Below, in pieces: positions 57,382 through 64,000 of a stretch of 64,000 nt of DNA. The stretch comes from Lumbricus rubellus (lineage: Eukaryota; Annelida; Clitellata; Crassiclitellata; Lumbricidae), in the NCBI GenBank assembly GCA_945859605.1, contig OX243818.1, forward strand, positions 38,271,750 through 38,335,749, given 5' to 3'. The translations under genes were made by a program, and so were the position numbers. Every line of letters starts with the position of its first letter. Position 1 is the stretch's first letter. Below the pieces are notes generated by a model. It did not search any database. It was given only the letters and a program-made list of their open reading frames with translations, and was not told the origin of the DNA.

Positions 57382-58941
57382 CAGAGCCATAGATTCCAAG
57401 AGTCTGGCCAACTGTGTTCCGGATGTTGGTCAAGACACGTGGTTGCTGGATGCCATTATGAGTCCAGGCGGCGATCAGCAAATTACGTTGACAAAGCAGT
57501 CTGTCCACGGTGCACTCAATAGAACTTCTCTGTTATTTGTGATGGTCTCTTGTTCCTTGTGTTCCTTGTTCCATGTTCCTTATGTCTTTGTTCCATTATG
57601 TTCCCTATGATGGCTCTGTGATGCTCCGTGTTCCTTCCATATGTTACCTAAGTAAAATAGAAACTGAGCTGTTCTGCGTTCCTTGTTCTCTATCTCTTCT
57701 GGCCTCTTGTGTTCCTGTTCTTTGTTCTTATTTTCTTTGTTCCCAGTGCTTCTTGACCCTCTGTTACCTGTGTTCCATGTGATGTTATGTGTTCCTTGTT
57801 CTCTATGTTCCATATTACTTATGTTTCTGAGCTGCTCTGTGTTCCTTGTTCTCTAGCTCTTACAGATTCTTGTGTTCCTGTTCTTTGTTCCCACTTGTTC
57901 TAATCCCTATCTAATGGTTTTCAGTGCTTCTTGCCTCTTGTTCCTTATGTTCCGTGTGGTGCTACGTTTGTCCTTGTTCTTTATGTTCCTTATGTTCCTC
58001 TTATGTTCCTTCGATGTTCCTTATGTTCCGTGTGTACCCTTGATGTTCCTTTGTGTTCCCTATGTTCCCTATGTTTCGTTGATGTTCCTTATGTTCCCTG
58101 ATGTTCCTCATGCTCCTCTGATGTTCCCTTTGTTCCCTTGATGTTCCTCATGTTCCCTTGATGTTCCTTATGTTCCTCATGTTTCTTAATGTTCCGTATG
58201 TTCCCTTTATGTTCCCTTTGTTCCCTCGTGTTCCCTTATGTTCTCTCGATGTTCCTTATTCCCTGTTTCTGTTTCTTATGTTCCATGTTCTTTGTTCTAT
58301 AAAAATAGTATGTTCCACGTTCCATGATATTTCCACTGATGTTCCCTGTTCTTGTTTCTTATGTTCAATGTTCTCTATTATCTGCTATTCCCTGTTCCTT
58401 ATGTTCCATGTTCTTTGTTCAATAAAAATAGTATGTTCTACGTTCCATGATATTAATTCCAACTGATGTTCCCTGTTCCTATTTCTTATGTTCAATGTTC
58501 TATGTTCTATTTTTAATATAAACAAAATATTATGTTCCATGTTCCCTGCTATTCCCTGTTCCTGTTCCTTGTGTTCCATGTTCTTTGTTTGATAAAAAAT
58601 AGGCCTATTACGTTCCATGTTCCCTGCTATTCACTATAATATTTCTTTAATCCCTATTTGGTCCTTGCTCCTTGTTCCTCATGTTCCATGTTATCTGTTC
58701 TGTGTTACGTATATGTTCTGTGTTCCATGTTCCTTTATAGTTCCTTTCGTGTCGATTCGAACAGTTAACGGCAGCGCAACAAGGCATTATTTAAAACATT
58801 CCACACACAAAATTTAGCGTCAACACAGCTCATCCACTAGCAAGGAGTCAAAATGGAGGCCAGTAACCACGTGATCTACAGTCATGCACAGGGACCTGTC
58901 ATTTGCTGCACGTGGCCAAACTCTTGGAATCTATGGCTCTG
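57382..58941. mobile_element. hAT-type element nested in a MITE, carrying a GTTCC array
   Basis: Ends CAGAGCCATAGATTCCAAGA and inverse TCTTGGAATCTATGGCTCTG; flanks ACCCCATG at 57374-57381 and 58942-58949, identical. 1560 bp; no transposase. Unique ends of about 160-200 bp surround a 1.2-kb simple repeat. Confidence 0.93.
57545..58745. repeat. Degenerate (TTATGTTCC)n array, 1.2 kb
   Basis: Long run of 5- to 12-bp words built on GTTCC (TTATGTTCCATGTTC, TTGTTCTTTGTTCC). Contains larger duplicated blocks of about 110-120 bp with TTTGTTCAATAAAAATAGTA (58280, 58405, 58575). Frames reading MFLMFLMFL are artefacts. Confidence 0.92.
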
Positions 58942-59326
58942 ACCCCATGGACGCTAGATTTGCATCAATCATCGCATACATTGCACTGAAAAAAGCAGGA
59001 AAATCATCCCGCTTCCTGGTTTGGTCTGAAGATTTCCATACGTCATCCTATATCGTGTTTTTGTTATCAATTTTTTAATCGGAAAAATAGCCTCGAAGCC
59101 ATTTCTCCATGTAGCTTCGGCGGCGATTTAGTATTTTAGTTACATATTAAAATATTGATAACAAACCACGAAGTGGGATGACGGATGTAATGTTCAGACC
59201 AAAACAAGAAGCGGGATGATTTCTTCTGATTTTTAGTGGAATAGGCTACGTGCGATGATTGACACAAATTACAGTTTGCAGTGGAGGTAATGTTTAGGGG
59301 GCGGGGTAATTTGAAACCTTTACATG

Positions 59327-60091
59327 GGCTCTATAATGTCATGTCATGTCAAATCGCCATTGTCGCTTCGCTTAATACGAATATGAATATTATTATGAAC
59401 AGTATTAGCCTATTACTATAATTAGGCCTAGACCGGTTCCATGACATTTAAACACACGACACATAATCACGCGACACTTAAACACAGACACTTAAACACA
59501 TGACATATAAACACATGGACAGATAACCACACGACAGATAAACACACGGACAGATAAACACACGACAGATAAACACGCCGCACTTAAACTCATCTTAAAC
59601 ACCATAAAATAATGAAGACAATGAATATGAAAATGAGATCAATCAATCAATCAGAATTTATATAGCGCCTTTAAGGTACCTACTTAGAGGCGCTCCCGGC
59701 TAAGTTCTCGGTTATCCATAGATTCTAAGATTTTACATTGTATTTCCAAGAGTGCCATAGGGGCCTATACATGTATGTGGAATGCTGCTTTTGGAAGCCG
59801 TATTGATTAGGTGATAGCACATTCATTTAAAGAAAATATTCCATCAATCTGTTATACACGATCCTTTCAAAGAATTTTTTATCAGAATTTGTTGTCGTCA
59901 TTTACGAAATCGCATAATTTACGCTGCTATTGAATGCAGCAATTAGTCTATAATAACGCTAAACTATTATATTGCGATGTGGCTTGTTATAGCGATAATT
60001 AGGCTATGAGCTGAGTAAATACGGTTAACTAACCTGATAGACATGCACTAATGCGCAAAACATCATGCATAATGTTTTCATTATTTTATAG
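59327..60091 (+). other. Gene 3 intron microexon-C, last part, with minisatellite and LINE relic
   Basis: 59450-59590 holds ACACACGACAGATAAACAC-type units of about 18 bp. 59640-59705 is a LINE 3' tail (minus): (ATCA)n, TTATATAGCGCC, GAGGCGCTCCCGG. After 59880 the sequence aligns with gene 1 intron before exon C. Confidence 0.65.
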
Positions 60092-60284
60092 CTCAGTGAT
60101 CTTCCACTGGAGTTGCTGGATGGTATTTTAGGGAATTCGTATTTGCATTGGATAAGCTTACTGAATTTGTCAGAAGACCATAGAAATGAAGATGTCATCA
60201 TAGCTTTGGCATCAGTCGACTTCTGTTGGTTTGAACGAATAACAAAACGAAGACTAAAGACAAGCATATGCAAGCGGCTGAAAG
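60092..60284 (+). CDS. Gene 3 exon C: F-box-like segment
   Basis: Acceptor TTATTTTATAG at 60091, donor AAAG/GTAAAC at 60285. 64 residues: LSDLPLELLDGIL, a variable loop two residues longer than in gene 1, ALASVDFCWFERI, SICKRLK. The conserved ends and variable loop between paralogs argue for a folded domain. The CARD-like, E and propeller exons of gene 3 are not found before the window ends; a LINE and an LTR retrotransposon lie in the way. Confidence 0.6.
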
Positions 60285-60299
60285 GTAAACCTCACCTTC

Positions 60300-60540
60300 T
60301 ATATAGCTGCAATTATTTGCCACCTTTCAAACCAATACAACTGGTCTACGGACAACTCGTACACCGTGCACGACACCTGGTAGGCTACAAGGCAGCAGGA
60401 TCACACCAACATGTCTAGTGTAACAGACAACTCGTAGGCCTACACGACAAAAATGTCGATGGTTATTGCCGCTTAAATAGAAGCTGCATTGATCGTTGAT
60501 GAATAACGCCTGAGAAATGGAAGGTGCACTACGGTACCTT
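60300..60540. repeat. Foldback-type scraps
   Basis: AACTGGTCTACGGACAACTCG at 60339, a second ACAACTCG at 60428, and AGAAGCTGCATTGATCG near 60480 resemble arms and interior of the 53529 family, rearranged. Confidence 0.5.
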
Positions 60541-61385
60541 CAATCAATCAATCAATCACATAAATTTATATAGCGCCTCTTCAAGATCTCTACTCAGAGG
60601 CGCTCCCAACCCAGGCCTGGTCAAAAAGAAAGGTCTTGAGAAGACGGTAGAAAGAGCCAGCAGAGGCACGAGGAAGAGAACGGAGAGCCGTAGGGAGGCC
60701 ATTCCAGATAACTGGACCCACCACGGAATAAGCTCTTCGCTGCATAGTAGCGGTACGACAAAAAGGGACAAGATAGTCACCGCGGGCAGCTGACCGCAGC
60801 GAACGGCGGTCCAGAGAAACGGAGACAGGAGTAAAAAGTGCACATAAATATGGTGGAGCTTGAGCCAGGATGCAGCGCCAAGCAATTATAGACGAAACTC
60901 TATAAGCAATGCGTTGCTGCAGTGGGAGCCAGTGGAGGTCGTCCCTCATGAAGGCAGAAACGTGATCGAACCGGGAGATGCCACCAACCAAGCGTGCTGC
61001 AGATCGAAGGACCCTAACCAAGGAGTTCAGGCGGACCTGTGGGAGGCCGACATAAAGAGAAGAGCAGTAATCTAAGCGGCTGCAAACAAAGGCATGGACA
61101 AGAGTAGAAGATGCAGTGAATGAGAGAGAGCGAGCGACAACGCGCAGCTGTCGAATTTGGTAATAGCAGGCACGTGACAGGGAAGATATGTGCTTACAGA
61201 AGGAGAGTTCTTGGTCTAAGATGACTCCAAGGTCACGGACCGAGGAAGAGAAGGTTGCAAGGGGAAACTCATTTGCGAGAGCAGCCAAGTCAATCTTGGC
61301 CAGCTGCTGGCGAGTTCCCAGCCAGATGAATTGCGTCTTCAGAGAATTAAGTCGCAGTCTATTTGACGAGAGCCAGGAAGTTGTA
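60541..61385 (-). mobile_element. L2/CR1-like LINE, 5'-truncated, open C-terminal region
   Basis: Minus strand, one open frame of about 265 residues: SNRLRLNSLKTQFIWLG (end of RT), SSVRDLGVILDQELSF, YYQIRQLRVVARSLS, SRLDYCSSLYVGLP, DLHWLPLQQRIAYRV, IWNGLPTALRSLPRAS and LLKTFLFDQAW, then GGCGCTATATAAATTTATG and a (ATTG)n tail at 60541-60556. No internal stop, so a younger copy than 1529-2830. The left border with the LTR element lies near 61385-61440. Confidence 0.88.
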
Positions 61386-61408
61386 ACGATATCCTTGGTC
61401 CCACCCAT

Positions 61409-62849
61409 ACGTTCTTATCTTGATATATTATATTGTTGATTTGTAATTACACATGTTAAATTAGGGAGAGGCCTTAGTTAATGATTAGCTCATAATTTGA
61501 GCTAGAGTTATTACATTGTTCTGTTTAATTAATCGACCAGTGCTACAACCAGTGCTTAGGGGCAAAAATATATTAAATTAGGGGAAAGCATTGCGGAATA
61601 TTACAACGATCAGCGATGGCATTAGTTACATATGAAGAGCTATGAATCCAAGTCGTCTGCTGCGCATGCGCTCTCGAGAGTTCTGGTTCGAGGAGGACGA
61701 GGTGAATGGCCGCCTAAGGAGGATTGTTGATTGTTGATTGGCGATGAGTATTCGCTGGATGTTGTTGGACGGTTTCGTGACATTTATTTGATCGGATATT
61801 AAAGCAACGATACCGATAATTTAGTGTCCTGAAGTATGGACAAAGAGCTGGAGGTTCGTAAAGCGTGAGAATTAGTAAGAGCGTATTACTAACAAGTAAT
61901 TGACGTTGAAATTCAACCTTCATTGGATTTCGTAGAACTCCAGCATTACTTCTCGCGACATTGAGAAGTGACAATAAAACTACAAAGGTTATATCGAACG
62001 GTAATTGGACGGTAAATTCGAAAAGGAACAATTCTTGTTCAATTCGCAGACAGCTACATCGAAGAACAACTACATACGAGCAGAAAAGCACGGTGAACAA
62101 TTTCGACGATGAAACCAAAAGGAGTCATCTACAACCATTGGTAACGGCGCCTGGAGAGACGACGTGAAGCATCGGCCGTTTCGAATTACAGCGTCTGCCA
62201 AGAACTTTCAACGTGGGAGGGTAGATATAAGAATTATATTCCTCAAAATTATTTTAATCAGCACTGGTTTAAGTAGATAAGTTGGCTTGTATTTAAATTG
62301 ACATTTCCACGACCCCTAGACATAGAATTCAATAACTTTATATGTTGATATATTAATATTCATGATTCAAATATTATTTTTATATAAAACAATGTCTTGT
62401 TGATTGGTTGACATTTAGGGCATTAACCTACATTGTAACAAATAGCTAGAGAGTATGCAAATTGGTAACCTGATTTCAGATTCGAAATCTGGGAATAGTT
62501 TCCACTAACTAGCGAGCCATAGTGTGGTATCCATTCCCTTTACAAATTGTGGGCTTCGTCTACGGGATTTATAGAACCATTTTAGAGTATTAATCTAAAA
62601 GATTTAAGATTTATTTTATTGCAAAGTTTAGTTGCGATAGAAATTAGTTTACTCACATGCATCAGCGTTCAGCGTGCTGTTTGAATATTAATTAGGTGTG
62701 ACGTAGTTTGATTTGAATACACTGATTATTATTGGTTGACAAGGAGGTCAGGTCAAAGGTAAAAGTCATTTACCGCTGAAACTTAAATAGTGTCTTTACA
62801 ATTATTATAGCGCTATCTCGCCTATAAAATAATTGGACTGTTGACAATT
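61409..62849 (+). mobile_element. Presumed 5' LTR and leader of a Ty3/gypsy-like retrotransposon
   Basis: 1.4 kb of single-copy-looking DNA between the LINE and the gag start. An LTR of this element should be here; I could not place its TG and CA ends or a primer-binding site because the 3' LTR is outside the window. The only long frames are weak and lack family features. Confidence 0.45.
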
Positions 62850-64000
62850 ATGGCGGCCGAATATTCCAAGTGGGTTAAAATTGGAACTGATCTTGGTTAT
62901 GAAGGGCAAGAATTAAGAGAGTTTGTCAGTGAGAGGCAAGCGGAAAATAAGGCCTTGAAGCAGGCAGAATTAAAGGCTGATTACGAGAAAGAAAAATTAG
63001 TTTCAGAACGAGAACGGAGGCAAGAAGAATTAGCTGAGAGGATACGTTCTGAAGAGCGAGAAGACAAGAGAATTTCAGAGGAAAGGGAAGAGAAGAGGAT
63101 TTCAGAGGAAAGGGAAGCCAATCTGAAACGGATTGAACTTGACAATCAGAAAGAGATTAGACTTAAAGAACTGCAACTAAGAATGGAACAAGATAGGCGA
63201 CAAGGTGATGGGTACGATCGGATTGGAAATGGTTACAGCACGGAAACCAGTGGACAGAGTAATAATGCCAAAAATGTGAAGATGCCCGTATTTAACGAAG
63301 ACAGAGATTGTCTTGATGCCTATCTATTACGGTTTGAGAGAACTTGCATGGCATATGAAGTTCCAGAGAGAATGTGGGCATTAACACTAGTAAAATCGCT
63401 AGACGGAAAAGCATTACAAGTTTTCGAGAGGCTTGAAGTAGAACAGGCACAAGACTACAAGAGATTGAAGGAAGAGCTGTTAAAACGATTCCAGCTGACA
63501 GAAAATGGCTATAGAAAGAAGTTTCGATCGTCTAAGCGTGACATGGATGAAACCGTAACTCAGTATGTTGAGAGATTGAAACGGTACTTAAGACAATGGC
63601 TGGCAATGGCCGGATTTAAGAATGATTATAAAGGATTGGAGACGCTGGTATTGCGTGATCAGTTCTTAGTGACATGCGATGATGAAATGAGATGCTTTCT
63701 CAAAGAGAAGGGGAAGTTAGACTTGGAAGCACTGCTAGAACAAGCACAGAATTATGTTGAAGCTAGAGAAATTAGCGAGAAGTGGTCACCCACTCATAAG
63801 GAAAAGGACACTGGACCTGAAAGTCGTTCTAGAGAATTTGACAGAAATAGGTCTGATGTTGAAGGTCTAAGTAGTAGTCTTGGACGGAACCGGGTCAAGG
63901 AACAGGACAGTTACAAGGATAAGGGTCGGTTCAATAATGAATGGGATTTTAGGACCAGTAAACGGAGTGAAGCTAGTGGAGAAAATCGAAGAGGAGGTTG
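62850..64000 (+). CDS. Gag polyprotein of a Ty3/gypsy-like LTR retrotransposon, runs off the window
   Basis: ATG at 62850 (ATTATGGCGGCC), open with no stop to the last base, 383 residues visible. Residues 25-115 form a very charged coiled coil (ERRQEELAERIRSEER and ISEEREEKR repeats). Residues about 140-320 match the SCAN-like gag capsid of gypsy/Gmr1-type elements: MPVFNEDRDCLDAYLLRFER, WALTLVKSLDGKALQVFERL, LKEELLKRFQLTENGYRKKF, TQYVERLKRYLRQWL, LVLRDQFLVTCDDEM, LLEQAQNYVEAR. A basic Ser/Arg tail follows; a CCHC knuckle, protease and RT would come next. An intact frame suggests a recent copy. Confidence 0.85.
   Translation, partial: MAAEYSKWVKIGTDLGYEGQELREFVSERQAENKALKQAELKADYEKEKLVSERERRQEELAERIRSEEREDKRISEEREEKRISEEREANLKRIELDNQKEIRLKELQLRMEQDRRQGDGYDRIGNGYSTETSGQSNNAKNVKMPVFNEDRDCLDAYLLRFERTCMAYEVPERMWALTLVKSLDGKALQVFERLEVEQAQDYKRLKEELLKRFQLTENGYRKKFRSSKRDMDETVTQYVERLKRYLRQWLAMAGFKNDYKGLETLVLRDQFLVTCDDEMRCFLKEKGKLDLEALLEQAQNYVEAREISEKWSPTHKEKDTGPESRSREFDRNRSDVEGLSSSLGRNRVKEQDSYKDKGRFNNEWDFRTSKRSEASGENRRGG

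Larger units (their letters stand above)
57334..59326. mobile_element. Snap-back MITE, ACCGGTGTAAAGG family (copy 5), split by a hAT element
   Basis: Left end ACCGATGTAAATG with CCCCCCGGTTTCAGAT, then the insertion 57382-58941, then the rest of the MITE (GCTAGATTTGCATCAATCATC to TTTGAAACCTTTACAT). Subtracting the insertion and one target copy gives about 430 bp, the family length. Confidence 0.85.

Noticed and set aside
57573..58618. Open frames rich in Phe, Leu, Met (membrane-like)
   Set aside because: Translation of the GTTCC array inside a hAT element; hydrophobicity is an artefact.
61714..62118. 134-residue minus-strand open frame in the LTR/leader region
   Set aside because: No family features; opposite to the retrotransposon and probably fortuitous.

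Overview
This is a repeat-rich metazoan nuclear window. Introns with GT/AG borders, LINE, LTR and DNA transposons, a tRNA-derived SINE, a C2H2 zinc-finger gene and death-fold-like exons all fit an animal. Beta-propeller and CARD-like immune-type exons, together with hundreds of dispersed TAGGCCTA / TAGCCTA motifs, make a marine deuterostome invertebrate most likely, with an echinoderm as first guess. The species is inference only.

The backbone is a tandem family of multidomain genes on the + strand. It was assembled here from splice sites, reading phase and comparison between paralogs. Gene 3 (50983 to at least 60284) supplies the start exon, a second exon, exon A, exon B, a 29-nt microexon and exon C; any further exons lie beyond the right edge. 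Gene 1 (about 10648 to 22145) supplies exons 2 (decayed), A, B, microexon, C, D, E, F and a polyadenylation signal. Gene 2 (36404 to 43526) is a wreck: exon A plus the last third of the propeller, with transposon DNA between. A further propeller exon lies on the - strand at 117-1006. The inferred product reads: short charged N-terminus, SH3 domain whose RT loop is stretched by a hydrophilic insert, F-box-like segment, CARD-like segment, a segment I cannot name securely (weak TRADD-N resemblance), then a C-terminal beta-propeller. That suggests an innate-immune or ubiquitin adaptor, but function is inference.

Most of the remaining DNA is mobile. Several hAT-type elements are bounded by exact 8-bp target duplications (6501-6667, 13039-15461, 24816-25110, 27677-28319, 32388-33802, 57382-58941; near-exact at 18794-19204 and 25606-26394). 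One of them cuts the SH3 exon of gene 1. Other classes are snap-back MITEs with ACCGGTGTAAAGG ends, foldback elements with tandem-repeat arms, TTAA-flanked elements, a mariner-like MITE, many 3' fragments of an L2/CR1-like LINE, RTE-like relics and the 5' part of a Ty3/gypsy-like retrotransposon (gag open from 62850 to the window end). Long GAT, TACA, ATGT and GTTCC arrays are also present.

Region by region: 0-10 kb, - strand propeller exon, LINE, orphan exon, TIR elements. 10-22 kb, gene 1. 22-36 kb, transposons and microsatellites. 36-44 kb, gene 2 remnants. 44-48 kb, nested foldback and MITE DNA. 48.5-49.8 kb, zinc-finger gene with a frameshift in its first finger. 51-60.3 kb, gene 3. 60.5-64 kb, LINE and LTR element.
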